Shown here one piece after another: positions 49,983 through 59,657 of a stretch of 64,000 bases of DNA (positions are counted from its first letter, which is position 1; each line of letters begins with the position of its first letter). The notes under the pieces were generated by a model. That model worked only from the letters and a program-made list of their open reading frames with translations, was not told where the DNA came from and ran no database searches. Position numbers and translations under genes: made by a program. Location: the NCBI GenBank assembly GCA_964531715.1, contig CAZHEE010000005.1, positions 1 to 64,000 on the forward strand, written 5' to 3'. This DNA is from UBA1664 sp964531715. Its GTDB lineage: Bacteria > Pseudomonadota > Alphaproteobacteria > Micavibrionales > UBA1664.

Positions 49983-50459
49983 ATGTATAAAGTTTTTCTG
50001 TCCTTTTTTATTATTTTATTGTCAGCACAAGCCGTGAAAGCGCAATGCTATTCCATGTCTGAATTTGAGGCGGAGCAGGGGTTGCGTATTCACAGCGAGC
50101 TGATGGTGATTTCCTTAAATTGTCAGCATGTGCATCATGTGAACGGCAATCTTTACATGCAATATAAGGATTTTACACGCAGGCATTCCAACCTGATTTC
50201 CGGTTATGAGCGAACATTGAAAAATTATTTTACGCGGACAGGTCGTGCTAATCCTGAGCTTGCTATCAATGATCTTCGCACGAGTCTTGCCAATAAAATC
50301 TCAAATGATGCGGCGCAGATGAAGCCGAATGTCTTTTGTAAGGCCTATGGCAACCGTATTATTCAGGCTTTACAGATGGATCAATCAAAGCTCCGCCGTT
50401 GGGCATCCACACCGTTTCAAGGACACCCTGTATCAAGGCCGATTTGCGCTGCGGGATAA
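49983..50459 (+). CDS. Small secreted protein of unknown function
   Basis: 158 residues with a signal peptide (MYKVFLSFFIILLSAQAVKA, cleavage expected after residue 20). The mature part begins with QCYSMSEFEAEQGLRIHSEL and has four Cys in total, at CYS, NCQ, FCK and ICA, which could form two disulfides in the periplasm. The middle (QYKDFTRRHSNLISGYERTL) looks helical. I recognise no family. It follows the dehydrogenase by 20 bases and precedes the symporter gene by 46. Confidence 0.7.
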   Translation: MYKVFLSFFIILLSAQAVKAQCYSMSEFEAEQGLRIHSELMVISLNCQHVHHVNGNLYMQYKDFTRRHSNLISGYERTLKNYFTRTGRANPELAINDLRTSLANKISNDAAQMKPNVFCKAYGNRIIQALQMDQSKLRRWASTPFQGHPVSRPICAAG

Positions 50460-50505
50460 ATCGGTTATGCTTAATCCTATCAATATAATCTGAGGGGATA
50501 GGATT

Positions 50506-51954
50506 ATGCAGATTGACCAAGTTATTAATGAGGCTGTAACGCCGCTTGCCGATATTTTATCTGGCATCATTTTTTTCAGCGTGCCTCTAGTGGAGGGCGT
50601 TTCACTTCCTCTCATCCTTGTTTTACTGGTTTCAATCGGATTATTCTCAACATTCTATTTCGGGTTTATCAATGTTCGTTATTTCAAGCGCGGGGTAGGT
50701 CTTGCCACGGGGCGAGTCACGCATCCGGAAGATGCAAAGGCCGAAGGGGATATCACTCCATTTCAAGCTTTGGCTACGACTTTGTCCGGTACAGTCGGGC
50801 TTGGAAATATTGCAGGGGTCGCGGTCGCCATATCCATCGGCGGGGCAGGGGCCGTGTTCTGGATGGTTCTGATGGGATTATTTTCGATGTCGACAAAGTT
50901 TCTGGAGGCTTCACTCGGCGTTAAATACCGTATTAAAAATCAGCATGGCGATTTATCGGGCGGGCCAATGTACTATTTGCGCGATGGTTTAAGAGAGCTT
51001 GGTTGGCCAAAACTTGGCATGGTCCTCGCCGTTATCTTCGCCATCTGCTCCATAGGCGGCGCATTTGGCGCAGGCAATATGTTTCAGGTTAATCAGGTTC
51101 ATCAACAGCTTGTGAATGTGACCGGCGGGAATGAGGTGAGCTATTGGGCGGATAAAGGTTGGCTATTCGGACTTGGCATTGCTGTATTGGTCGGTGCGGT
51201 TATTATCGGCGGCATTAAATCCATTGCGAATGTCGCCGCGAAAATTGTACCCACAATGGCGATCATCTACCTTATTTCAGGGTTCATCGTCATTGGCGTA
51301 AACTATACAGAAATACCCACAGCTTTATCCACAATTATAACATCCGCCTTTTCATTGGAAGCAGGGCTCGGCGGATTGGTCGGTGCAATTATTCAGGGCG
51401 TACGCCGCGCGGCCTTTTCCAACGAAGCCGGTATCGGAAGCGCGGCTGTCGCGCACTCGGTTGCAAAAACACCTTTTCCCGTGGCTCAAGGGATGGTTGC
51501 CATGCTCGGCGCATTTGCCGATACGGTGATTATCTGCCTCATGACCGCGCTTGTGATACTGCTTAGCGGTGTCCCACTCACTTCCGAGGCTGGGATTGAG
51601 GGTGTAACCTTGACCTCAAGCGCATTTGAAACGGTTATGCCCTGGTATCCTTACGTCTTGGCTTTTGTTGTATTTTTATTTGCTTATTCAACAATGCTCA
51701 CTTGGTCATATATCGGGTCAAAGGGAATAGAATTTCTCCTCGGTGATAATTATTATATTGATTTAGCCTATAAAATTATCTTTTGTCTGGTGATTATTGT
51801 CGGTGCATCGGCGTCACTGGATGTGATTATCGAGTTGTCCGATGCCATGTATTTCGCGATGGCAATCCCTAATATTATCGGGCTTTATATCCTCGCCCCA
51901 AAAATTAAAGCAGAACTCAAAAAATATAAGCAACATATTTTGAATTATAAATAA
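50506..51954 (+). CDS. Sodium:alanine symporter family (AGCS) protein
   Basis: A 482-residue amino-acid:cation symporter with about 11 membrane helices. The AGCS signature is visible: TPFQALATTLSGTVGLGNIAGVAVAI near 90, SMSTKFLEASLGVKYR and GGPMYYLRDGL, and RRAAFSNEAGIGSAAVAHS near 305. Expected to import alanine or glycine with Na+. The ATG has GAGGGGATAGG upstream, a good ribosome binding site. Ligand specificity cannot be read from the sequence. Confidence 0.95.
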   Translation: MQIDQVINEAVTPLADILSGIIFFSVPLVEGVSLPLILVLLVSIGLFSTFYFGFINVRYFKRGVGLATGRVTHPEDAKAEGDITPFQALATTLSGTVGLGNIAGVAVAISIGGAGAVFWMVLMGLFSMSTKFLEASLGVKYRIKNQHGDLSGGPMYYLRDGLRELGWPKLGMVLAVIFAICSIGGAFGAGNMFQVNQVHQQLVNVTGGNEVSYWADKGWLFGLGIAVLVGAVIIGGIKSIANVAAKIVPTMAIIYLISGFIVIGVNYTEIPTALSTIITSAFSLEAGLGGLVGAIIQGVRRAAFSNEAGIGSAAVAHSVAKTPFPVAQGMVAMLGAFADTVIICLMTALVILLSGVPLTSEAGIEGVTLTSSAFETVMPWYPYVLAFVVFLFAYSTMLTWSYIGSKGIEFLLGDNYYIDLAYKIIFCLVIIVGASASLDVIIELSDAMYFAMAIPNIIGLYILAPKIKAELKKYKQHILNYK

Positions 51955-52412
51955 AGAGTCGTGTTATGGCCGCTTTAATTTTACCACAGAGAGCACAGAG
52001 AGCACTGAGGTAAAGTAACGAAACTGCGCTCGAGATGACAATTTAATAAAATGCAAAGTCGTGCGAAGTTATGCGGAGTTTTGAACTCTTGTACTCTTAT
52101 TACTCTGCGATTAGAATTTTATAGTTTAATTACACTTCAGCTTTTGCAAGGGATGCATATGAAATGACATAATCTATGTCTATCACTGTTTACCTCTGTA
52201 GTTTAAATATTATGGACCCCGCATCACGTGCAAGGATGCGTTATAACTAACCATTTGTAATTTAACCATTTTTTGACTTTTATACAACTTCATACAATGC
52301 TTATCCACAAGCTGAAAAATCATATGGGGATAAGGTGATTCGCATCCTTTCATAAGTAAAAATTTTCCGCTATCGCTATTTATACACTCAAAAAAATTCA
52401 GGTAGCGACAAA
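51955..52412. other. Intergenic region with CAGAG repeat and repeat debris
   Basis: 458 bases without a supported gene. It contains the CAGAG-family repeat 51981-52015, a fragment of the CTCGGGATGACA family at 52027-52042 (GCGCTCGAGATGACA), and a degenerate CTCTTATTACTCTGCG stretch. A 9-base TTATCCACA (DnaA-box-like) is at 52301-52309. The last part is AT-rich and presumably holds the promoter of the large coiled-coil gene. Confidence 0.55.
51981..52015. repeat. CAGAG-rich dispersed repeat
   Basis: TTACCACAGAGAGCACAGAG continuing to AGCACTGAGGTAAAG is a member of the family at 10836, 18915, 19283 and 58534, here in the CAGAG orientation and unpaired. Confidence 0.78.
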
Positions 52413-55400
52413 ATGACGGCAGAAAATCAAAAAAATATAGACATAAGCTATAAAAATGAAAATGCTCAAGAGAAGCCTGAAACGCTTAATCATTTTCGGT
52501 ATCACTATAAACCGTCCGAAGCGCCGCATTACGATCGTGAGGATGAGCCGGATACTATTATTGCTCAACCATCAAAACCGCCTTTACGCCTCAAAAGAAG
52601 CTTGAGCCAGAAACTTGTTAAATCGATCATTATGGCTCTCTCATTAGTCTGGGTTGCCATTTGTGTCGCCTTTTTTATTATGGATAGTGGCTTTGCCATG
52701 CAAACACCTTATGAAACAGGGCTGTTCTTGGCGGGCATGTGCATGCCCCTGGCATTTTTATGGATGATAATGTCTTACCTTCAACGCAATCGCGATATGC
52801 AATTTTATGCCGAGACTTTGCGAGCAGAAATGTATCATCTATTCTTCCCGTCCGAGGATGACAGCGAAAATGTGAATAAAGATATTGAGCGTATGGCGTT
52901 GCAGGCGGCAGAGCTGGCCGCAGCATCAAAGGCCGCCATGCAATCCATCCGCAAAACACGTCAAGGGCTTCGTATGGAAATTCGCGAATTTGCGGGATTT
53001 GCCAAAAAAACCGAGACTTATATTTCAAGCTTGTCTGAGACACTTGTTAAACGCGCAGAGAATGCTGAATCGCTCTTTTCGACCTTGGATGAGCGTTTGC
53101 AAACGATTGAAGGCCGATCTGATAAGGCGGTGACTATATGGGATGATGCGTCCGCTCGCATGGTAGAACGCGCGGCGGATATTGAGGCAACGCTTGAAAA
53201 CAGCGCGGATCGCATTGTTCACATGGCGGCGCAAGCTGAACAAAAAGGCTTGTCTATACGCGCTAATCTTGATGAGACAATCATTACTTTCGACCAGACG
53301 CTGAATAACGGTGCTGATCGTATTATGGCAGGGCAAGACGCATTTAAAGCGCAACTGGATGGCTTTAAGCAAGCGGCCAATGATATCGGGCAGGAAGTTA
53401 CGCGCATTGACACGATGATGGGTGACCATGTTGATAGCTTGCGCAATGTTACAGGGCAATCGGTTGAGACAATTACAAATGCAACCTCTCAAGTCACACA
53501 AGAGGCGAGTATTTTGGAAGAGTATACAAACCGCCTGACAGCGCAAGCGGATCACATGACAGATGGCTTAAAAAATGTCATGGAGACTATGGAACAAAAT
53601 GCAAGCGAAACACTTGAGCGGATTGAGGATGTTCAAATGCGTGTCAGCGATAATGTGAGCATTCTGGATACGACCTCGCTTCACTTGATTGACCAGTCCA
53701 AAAAGCTTGAACGCTCAACATCTCTGATTGAAAAGACTTTTGATACATTACGGAGCGAGATTGCGAATGACACGCATCGCACGGTTGAGGCTATTGAGAA
53801 AACGGTAAACCTTACGATAGAAAAATCAGCCGAAGCAACACAAGAAATGCTCAGTATGATCGAAGCTAACCAAGCGCATGTACAATCGCTTGCGGATGCC
53901 AAGGAAGAGCATGTTTCATATGCCGAAACTTATTTGAATACGCTGCAACAAACATATGAAGTAATTCAAAATCATACCGTTGTAGCAGTTGAAGAGAGCG
54001 AAAAACTTTATCATACACTTGATACTAAAACCGAGTTGTTAAAGTCGGAATCTGTGCAACTTGCCGATCAGATTAAGGCTGTTACTGAAACGCTTCATTA
54101 TCCGCTTGATTTGGTGAGTGATGCAGTCGCGCAAGTCGATAATAAGCATGAAGCCATTAATCAAACATTGCAAAACCGCATTAGTGATTTGAGTGAGGCA
54201 GGGGATAAGGCCGCCGATATTATTCAAACAATCAGGCAGGATTTGCACACGCAAACGACTGAAATCTCAACGCTTTCCGGTACTCTTATCACACATTCTA
54301 AAACCCTTAATCAGCAGCTCGCCGAAAATAAAAAGCTTATCGGTGAAACGATTGATGCAAATATGAATGACGTTACACGCTATATTGAGGATATTGCGGA
54401 TAAAAGCGGGCAAATTTCGATGAGTAGCTTTAATATTGTCAAGCATGTCGGGGATGCGAGTGAGGCTCTGTCTCAAGCTAGACAAGATTTTGATATAATG
54501 TTTAATCATGCAACCACATCAATGGATGAGGCAAGGAGTGACTTTGTTACACAAACCGATAACGTCGTTTCAAAAATGAACGCCATCACAGACATAACAC
54601 GTGAAACGACTTTGCAGATTAGCCAAGCGGCGCAAGAGATTGAGCCTGTTTATAAGACAATTGAAAATGGCTCCCGCGCGGCGATGAGCGAGCTTCTCCA
54701 TATTCAGGATGGTTATAATGACTTATCAGATTTGTCTTTCAATCGCATGAATGAGGCCGCGAATTTATTTGATGAAAAACTCTCTCAAATTCAGTCAGGT
54801 TCTAAACAAGCACGTGAGTCACTCAACATAATTGGCAGCAGCATTAAAGATAATCTAAATGATATTGAGTTATCCGCGGATAAGGCGCACGGGAAAATGC
54901 AAAAGCTGTCCTCCGCCATCAAAACGCAAGGTGATGATATTAATTTGCTCAGTGACCATGTGCTTGCCAAAATCGGCGGAACACAAAAAATTCTTCATGG
55001 GCATTTGCAGGATTTATCAGTTTCTATCGGGCTTGCCGTCACTCAAATTGAGGAAGCCGGCGACAAGTTTGGCGACCAATCGGTGCGTATGCGACAGGAT
55101 GCGGATATGATTGCCTCCGCCTTTGTTGAGGCCGGTGATTATATTGAGGCAAAAACTGACTCGCTTAAAAAGACATCGGTCAAAATGTCCGAATTCTGTG
55201 GCGCGATTGCATCCGATATTCACGATACCATTCAACATCTTGAGAAGAATAGCCGTGGCGCAATCCATGAAATGAGCCAAGCTTCAGCGCAATTTGTTGA
55301 ACAATCAAAAGAAATGGATAGTGTTTTGACCTTATCAGTCAATAATTCAAAAGAAGGCTTTATCACTCTTCGGAATGAAGTCAAACAGCTATCCGATGAG

Positions 55401-56045
55401 ACAGTGCAATCGGTTTCCTTCGTTAATGATGCCAATCACGAATTGTTAAAAACAGTAAATGAAGTCGGCAGTCAAGCGAAGTCGGTAATGACCTGCCTTG
55501 ATATCTCGAAAGACAGTCTGGCTGAGCAATCTGCGCACTATCTTGCGGTTTTGAATAAGTCTGCCAATTTTGCGGAGCAAACAAGCGCGATTTTTACATC
55601 CCAAACGGATAATTTGATTAAGGCATCCAAGCTTGCGACTGATAAAATCGCTGACATCAGAGCAGGGGAACTGGAGGCGGGACGCGAAACTTTCCTGAAT
55701 GCAACACGGTTTGTGATGGAAAGCCTGCATTCCCTTTCGGTTGATGTTGTACGCACATTGGATGGCGATATTCAAAGTCGTGACTGGAAGGCTTATCAAA
55801 ATGGTGATATCGCCATTTTCACCGGAAAACTTGTTGAGCGTTTGGATCAAATACGATCAGATATGGTGCGTCATAAATATGCAGAGGATCATGATTTCCG
55901 AAGCTATGTTCAGAAGTTTATCCGACAATATGAAGATGTGCTCACCCAGGCCGATACGGTTGACCGTGGTGCGGTTTTGGGAACTGTGTTCGTGGCATCA
56001 GATATCGGTAAAATTTATCGTTTTTTATGCACGATCAAAGGCTGA
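52413..56045 (+). CDS. Large two-helix membrane protein with long coiled coil
   Basis: A 1210-residue protein. A polar N-terminus (1-68) is followed by two membrane helices (about 70-92 and 101-122). About 1000 residues of predicted coiled coil follow, rich in A, E, Q, S and T, with repeated patterns such as MVERAADIEATLENSADRIV and LEKNSRGAIHEMSQASAQFV. A compact C-terminal region (about 1110-1210) has LDGDIQSRDWKAYQNGDIAI. The layout (two N-terminal helices, very long cytoplasmic coiled coil) recalls the Caulobacter polarity factor TipN, but I see no diagnostic motif. A chemoreceptor is unlikely because the conserved MCP tip is missing. Confidence 0.7.
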   Translation: MTAENQKNIDISYKNENAQEKPETLNHFRYHYKPSEAPHYDREDEPDTIIAQPSKPPLRLKRSLSQKLVKSIIMALSLVWVAICVAFFIMDSGFAMQTPYETGLFLAGMCMPLAFLWMIMSYLQRNRDMQFYAETLRAEMYHLFFPSEDDSENVNKDIERMALQAAELAAASKAAMQSIRKTRQGLRMEIREFAGFAKKTETYISSLSETLVKRAENAESLFSTLDERLQTIEGRSDKAVTIWDDASARMVERAADIEATLENSADRIVHMAAQAEQKGLSIRANLDETIITFDQTLNNGADRIMAGQDAFKAQLDGFKQAANDIGQEVTRIDTMMGDHVDSLRNVTGQSVETITNATSQVTQEASILEEYTNRLTAQADHMTDGLKNVMETMEQNASETLERIEDVQMRVSDNVSILDTTSLHLIDQSKKLERSTSLIEKTFDTLRSEIANDTHRTVEAIEKTVNLTIEKSAEATQEMLSMIEANQAHVQSLADAKEEHVSYAETYLNTLQQTYEVIQNHTVVAVEESEKLYHTLDTKTELLKSESVQLADQIKAVTETLHYPLDLVSDAVAQVDNKHEAINQTLQNRISDLSEAGDKAADIIQTIRQDLHTQTTEISTLSGTLITHSKTLNQQLAENKKLIGETIDANMNDVTRYIEDIADKSGQISMSSFNIVKHVGDASEALSQARQDFDIMFNHATTSMDEARSDFVTQTDNVVSKMNAITDITRETTLQISQAAQEIEPVYKTIENGSRAAMSELLHIQDGYNDLSDLSFNRMNEAANLFDEKLSQIQSGSKQARESLNIIGSSIKDNLNDIELSADKAHGKMQKLSSAIKTQGDDINLLSDHVLAKIGGTQKILHGHLQDLSVSIGLAVTQIEEAGDKFGDQSVRMRQDADMIASAFVEAGDYIEAKTDSLKKTSVKMSEFCGAIASDIHDTIQHLEKNSRGAIHEMSQASAQFVEQSKEMDSVLTLSVNNSKEGFITLRNEVKQLSDETVQSVSFVNDANHELLKTVNEVGSQAKSVMTCLDISKDSLAEQSAHYLAVLNKSANFAEQTSAIFTSQTDNLIKASKLATDKIADIRAGELEAGRETFLNATRFVMESLHSLSVDVVRTLDGDIQSRDWKAYQNGDIAIFTGKLVERLDQIRSDMVRHKYAEDHDFRSYVQKFIRQYEDVLTQADTVDRGAVLGTVFVASDIGKIYRFLCTIKG

Positions 56046-56090
56046 AATCTTAACTTTTAAGATACTTTAAAACCCTATACTATATTTTAT

Positions 56091-56160
56091 TGTCACCCTG
56101 AACTTGTTTCAGGGTCTGGATGGAGTTTGTGTAGATCCTGAAATAAATTCAGGATGACAG
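56091..56160. repeat. Palindromic repeat, CCTGAA...TTCAGG family
   Basis: TGTCACCCTGAACTTGTTTC, then AGGGTCTGGATG, and the right arm GATCCTGAAATAAATTCAGG ending ATGACA. It forms a 70-bp imperfect palindrome in the gap between the coiled-coil gene and the HAD gene. It shares the TGTCA-type outer end with the family at 48805-48890 but has different arms. Confidence 0.82.
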
Positions 56161-56197
56161 CTTTTGGTTAAGAAAAACAAGTTTGTATTAGGGTTTT

Positions 56198-57130
56198 ATG
56201 ATTACAAAAGACGGCGTCAAAATCAGTGAAGGCATATCGGGATTATCGGACAGCTATCAAGGCTTCCTGATTGATCAATTCGGTGTGTTGCATAATGGTG
56301 AGGCACTATTTCCAGAGACGTTAGAAACGCTACGGCATCTAAAGGCAAGGCATAAACAAATTATCTTGATATCAAATTCGGGTCGCATGGCCGCACAAAA
56401 TATTCAACAGCTTGAGGCGATGGGGCTAACGCAAGATTATTACGATAATATTGTCACCTCGGCCGAGGCAACGCGGCAAAATCTTGATAAACCTGAAGAC
56501 AGCCTGTTTAAAAATATCGGTAAAAAATGCTATCTGATGTCGCGGAAAGGCAATACCTATCTGATTGATGATTTAAAAGCCATAGAACAAACCGTTAATT
56601 TGAATGAGGCTGATTTCATTCTATTGACAGGCTCTGATGCGCCTGAGAAAACTTTTGAAAATTATTATGATGCAATTTTGAAGGAAGCCTCGCGTCTCAA
56701 CATTAAAATGATATGCGCCAACCCTGAAAAAACGATGACAATTCAAGGACAGCAACATTTCGGCAGTGGTGAGATTGCAAGACGATATGAAGAGGTCGGC
56801 GGCGTTGTAACCTATATCGGCAAACCATTTCCGGCCTTATTTCAACATGCATTGAAACTGTTTGATAATTTATATCCTTCGCAAGTTTGTGTCATTGGCG
56901 ATTCCTTTGCGGCGGATATGCGCGGCGCACGCTATCTCGATTTGGATTGCGCACTCATCGCAAGCGGTATGCATAGCGGTTCTTTTTCTAAAGTCTCCAA
57001 CACAAATGATATTTCTAAGATGCTGTCGCTGCTTGGTAAAAATCATGGCGTGATGCCGACTTATTTCGTGCCGCGCTTTCACTGGGGGAAAGACCTTCCC
57101 GATCGAAAGAATAAATTGCGGAAAAGCTGA
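56198..57130 (+). CDS. HAD superfamily hydrolase, subfamily IIA (TIGR01459-like)
   Basis: A 310-residue phosphatase of the HAD-IIA group. Motif I is FLIDQFGVLHNG (nucleophile Asp), motif II ILISNSGRM, motif III near YIGKPFPALF, and motif IV VIGDSFAADMRGARYLDLDC. It matches the alphaproteobacterial TIGR01459 group by length and order. The substrate is probably a small phosphate ester, not known. The start follows the palindrome 56091-56160 by 37 bases. Confidence 0.9.
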   Translation: MITKDGVKISEGISGLSDSYQGFLIDQFGVLHNGEALFPETLETLRHLKARHKQIILISNSGRMAAQNIQQLEAMGLTQDYYDNIVTSAEATRQNLDKPEDSLFKNIGKKCYLMSRKGNTYLIDDLKAIEQTVNLNEADFILLTGSDAPEKTFENYYDAILKEASRLNIKMICANPEKTMTIQGQQHFGSGEIARRYEEVGGVVTYIGKPFPALFQHALKLFDNLYPSQVCVIGDSFAADMRGARYLDLDCALIASGMHSGSFSKVSNTNDISKMLSLLGKNHGVMPTYFVPRFHWGKDLPDRKNKLRKS

Positions 57131-57206
57131 CATCTCATTTACTTATCCACATGTTATAATTGCTTTTATACATACACACTTGCGGGCATAATGTGACTCA
57201 CATGAA

Positions 57207-58013
57207 ATGGTTGCAATGCGTTTTCCCGTTTTATTTCATCTATCTGCGCTGACGATTTTACTGTCTTGTACGCCCGTTAATAATCAGGGTGGTGATGATA
57301 TGGTTGTTGATGGTAATCAGGCAGTTAACCCAAATGTACTATATAAACTACCTCTAGCGCAGGAGCGGGGTATGAACACCTCAATCATGGATGATCGTCT
57401 TCGCACTATGGTGAATGAGGCAAGCGATATTGAAAAACAGGTTGAGATGCTGGTCAATCGTCTTCACAGTTTGCGTGATGATATTGCAGGCCTAGAGCTC
57501 GTTGAAAAAGTGAGCGTCAAAGCCGATTTGGAGCCTTCTATACAGCAAGCAACGGCACAACCCGCAAGCCTAATTGTTGATAACATAGTTAATGATTTGG
57601 CAAAGCCTGCTATTGAGCCAGAACCTGTGATCGCTAAACCTGAACCGCAAATTATACAGCCTGTAAAAAAAGCCGCATCAAAACCGCAAAAACTGATGAC
57701 CTCAAATAAAGAAGGTATTTTTAATGTCCGCCATGGCATTCATGCGGATAAGACACGGCTTGTGTTCGATATTAATGGTTCAACCATACATAATATGCAA
57801 TTTGATGAAGAGGTGGGCATTGTCACGCTTACACTTCCCGAAACAAAATGGGTTGCGGCTTCTGGTGAGGTTTTTAATAAAGGTCGCATTTCTGGCTACG
57901 AAGCAAAAAATACAGGGGCAGGGACAATCATCGCAGTCGGCTTGAACAAGGCAAGGAAAGCCGAAATTTTTGCGCTTCAAAGCCCGTCACGGTTGGTGCT
58001 TGATATTTATTAA
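57207..58013 (+). CDS. Putative lipoprotein with AMIN-like C-terminal domain
   Basis: 268 residues. A lipoprotein signal peptide (FHLSALTILLSC, Cys about residue 21) is followed by a coiled-coil-like stretch (55-95, IEKQVEMLVNRLHSLRDDI) and a proline-rich linker. The C-terminal domain (about 170-268: VRHGIHADKTRLVFDINGST, YEAKNTGAGTIIAVGLNK, SPSRLVLDIY) resembles the AMIN domain that targets amidases and secretins to peptidoglycan or the cell envelope. The ATG at 57216 is an alternative start. It overlaps the convergent ybgC by four bases. Confidence 0.75.
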   Translation: MVAMRFPVLFHLSALTILLSCTPVNNQGGDDMVVDGNQAVNPNVLYKLPLAQERGMNTSIMDDRLRTMVNEASDIEKQVEMLVNRLHSLRDDIAGLELVEKVSVKADLEPSIQQATAQPASLIVDNIVNDLAKPAIEPEPVIAKPEPQIIQPVKKAASKPQKLMTSNKEGIFNVRHGIHADKTRLVFDINGSTIHNMQFDEEVGIVTLTLPETKWVAASGEVFNKGRISGYEAKNTGAGTIIAVGLNKARKAEIFALQSPSRLVLDIY

Positions 58014-58405
58014 GCAAGAATAGCCATTAATCTTTCGGGAATGCGAACGGCTTTGCCTGTTTTAACATCAACGCAAACCAGTTTTACCATGAGGGTTGCT
58101 AGCGGCTGATCCTCACGATTCACAACTTGTTTCATTAAGAAAGATGTGCGCCCTGTCTCCTCAATCGTGCTTGTGACGGTGAGTAAATCTTCTAACCGCG
58201 CCATCGCGGTATAGTTAATGTCGATATGGCGAACAACGATAACGATGTCATATTCTTCACGAATATCAAAATTGGTGAGACCTGCATCGCGCATCATTTC
58301 TGTCCGCGCACGTTCAGCAAACTTTAGATAATTTGCGTGATAGACAATCCCTCCCGCGTCAGTGTCTTCGTAATAAATGCGGATGTTAAAATTGTGACTT
58401 TTCAT
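58010..58405 (-). CDS. ybgC: YbgC-type acyl-CoA thioesterase
   Basis: A 131-residue hot-dog thioesterase of the Tol-Pal associated YbgC family. The active Asp is in IYYEDTDAGGIVYHANYLKF and the RARTEMMRDAG helix follows. In alphaproteobacteria it usually sits between ruvB and tolQ. Here ruvB is upstream on the same strand as expected, but tolQ is not downstream: it lies at 2058 in the window. Preferred substrate is likely a short or medium acyl-CoA. Confidence 0.93.
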   Translation of the reverse strand: MKSHNFNIRIYYEDTDAGGIVYHANYLKFAERARTEMMRDAGLTNFDIREEYDIVIVVRHIDINYTAMARLEDLLTVTSTIEETGRTSFLMKQVVNREDQPLATLMVKLVCVDVKTGKAVRIPERLMAILA

Positions 58406-58458
58406 GAAAAGCTTTTAGCATGGTTTGATAAAATATTTAAACGCAAAGTTTTCTATGT

Positions 58459-58617
58459 GTCATTGCGGCAAAGACCTCAATTCAGTAAACTTTAATCGCA
58501 GAGTTATAGAGTAAGAGGAGTTCATTCTTTTATCTCTCAGTGTTCTCTGTGTACTCCGTGGTTAAAAAACTGATTGTTTATGGGTTTCTGCGCTCTTATT
58601 ACTTACTCGCAATGACA
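58459..58617. repeat. Degenerate GTCATTGCG element enclosing a CTCTG repeat
   Basis: Ends GTCATTGCG at 58459-58467 and CGCAATGAC at 58609-58617 match the GIY-YIG element termini. Between them lies a CTCTG-family repeat (58534-58566) instead of a nuclease gene. The inner arms (GAAGCAATCC) are not kept, so it is an old or composite copy. It fills the space between ybgC and ruvB. Confidence 0.55.
58534..58566. repeat. CTCTG-rich dispersed repeat
   Basis: CTCTCAGTGTTCTCTGTGTA continuing to CTCCGTGGTTAA belongs to the family at 10836-10866 and 18915-18942. It lies inside the degenerate element 58459-58617. Confidence 0.75.
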
Positions 58618-58637
58618 ATGGATTTTTTATCCGTAGC

Positions 58638-59657
58638 TTAAAAAAGACCATCATCCGTAACAGGTGCAATTAACCCTAAATGTTTGTAGGCTTTTTCGGT
58701 CACGGTACGCCCTCTGGGTGTACGCTGAATAAGCCCTTGCTGGAGTAGATAAGGCTCGATCACATCCTCAAGCACATCGCGCTGTTCTGATAATGCCGCG
58801 GCGAGGGTATCCAGCCCGACCGGTCCGCCTTTGTAATTCTCAATTATGATTGAGAGATAACGGCGATCCATATTATCCAGACCAAAACCATCAATATCAA
58901 GCTGTCGCAACGCTTTGTCAGCGATTTCTGAAGAAATAACCTCAACATTCGCCACTTGGGCGAAATCACGAACACGGCGGATGAGCCGCCCTGCAATCCT
59001 CGGCGTTCCACGGCATCGTGATGCAATTTCCGCGGCGCCGCTCTCATCCAATGTTACATTCAGAAGAGAAGCCGAACGGCTGATAATTTTTTGCAATTCA
59101 TCAGGCGTATAAAATTCGAGCCTGAGCGGTATGCCGAAACGGTCACGCAAAGGGTTGCTCACCATGCCACTGCGCGTTGTTGCGCCGATAAGCGTGAAAG
59201 CCGGCAGCTCAATTTGAACCGAGCGTGCGGCAGGGCCCTCCCCAATCACAATATCAAGCTTCCCATCCTCCATCGCGGGATAGAGGATTTCCTCAACAGC
59301 AGGATTAAGCCTGTGAATCTCATCAATGAACAACACATCAAAGTCTTGAACATTTGTAAGGATCGCCGCCAAATCGCCTGCGCGTGCAATCACCGGCCCT
59401 GAGGTGGCCTTAAAACCAACGCCAAGCTCCTTCGCAACGATTTGTGCCAAAGTTGTTTTCCCTAAACCTGGCGGCCCATGAAGCAGAACATGGTCGAGGG
59501 CTTCCTGCCTTGCGCGTGCCGCCTGAACAAAGACAGAGAGATTGGCTTTTAATTTCTTCTGCCCTGTAAAATCGGCAAGCGATTGCGGGCGGAGCGCGGG
59601 GTCTTCCCGTTCTCCCGCCGCTAATTCTCTGTTTAAATCTTCTACGCGCTCTTGCAT
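58638..59657 (-). CDS. ruvB: Holliday junction branch migration ATPase RuvB
   Basis: RuvB is the hexameric motor of branch migration. From the ATG at 59657 it has 339 residues. Walker A is LLHGPPGLGKTTLAQIVA, Walker B VLFIDEIHRLNPAVEE, sensor 1 TLIGATTRSGMVSNPLRDRFG and the arginine finger in that last segment; a winged-helix domain ends the protein (RTPRGRTVTEKAYKHLGL). The start overlaps the preceding acetyltransferase stop (TAATG), so the two are translationally coupled. The longer frame runs inside that gene and is not used. Confidence 0.97.
   Translation of the reverse strand: MQERVEDLNRELAAGEREDPALRPQSLADFTGQKKLKANLSVFVQAARARQEALDHVLLHGPPGLGKTTLAQIVAKELGVGFKATSGPVIARAGDLAAILTNVQDFDVLFIDEIHRLNPAVEEILYPAMEDGKLDIVIGEGPAARSVQIELPAFTLIGATTRSGMVSNPLRDRFGIPLRLEFYTPDELQKIISRSASLLNVTLDESGAAEIASRCRGTPRIAGRLIRRVRDFAQVANVEVISSEIADKALRQLDIDGFGLDNMDRRYLSIIIENYKGGPVGLDTLAAALSEQRDVLEDVIEPYLLQQGLIQRTPRGRTVTEKAYKHLGLIAPVTDDGLF

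Noticed and set aside
52413..56045. Methyl-accepting chemotaxis receptor
   Set aside because: Two helices and coiled coil fit, but there is no HAMP domain and no conserved signalling tip; the length is also far beyond typical receptors.
52301..57151. Origin of replication suggested by TTATCCACA at 52301-52309 and 57143-57151
   Set aside because: Only two isolated DnaA-box-like 9-mers 4.8 kb apart, about what chance allows in 64 kb; no cluster, no AT-rich unwinding element with repeats, no dnaA or hemE nearby.
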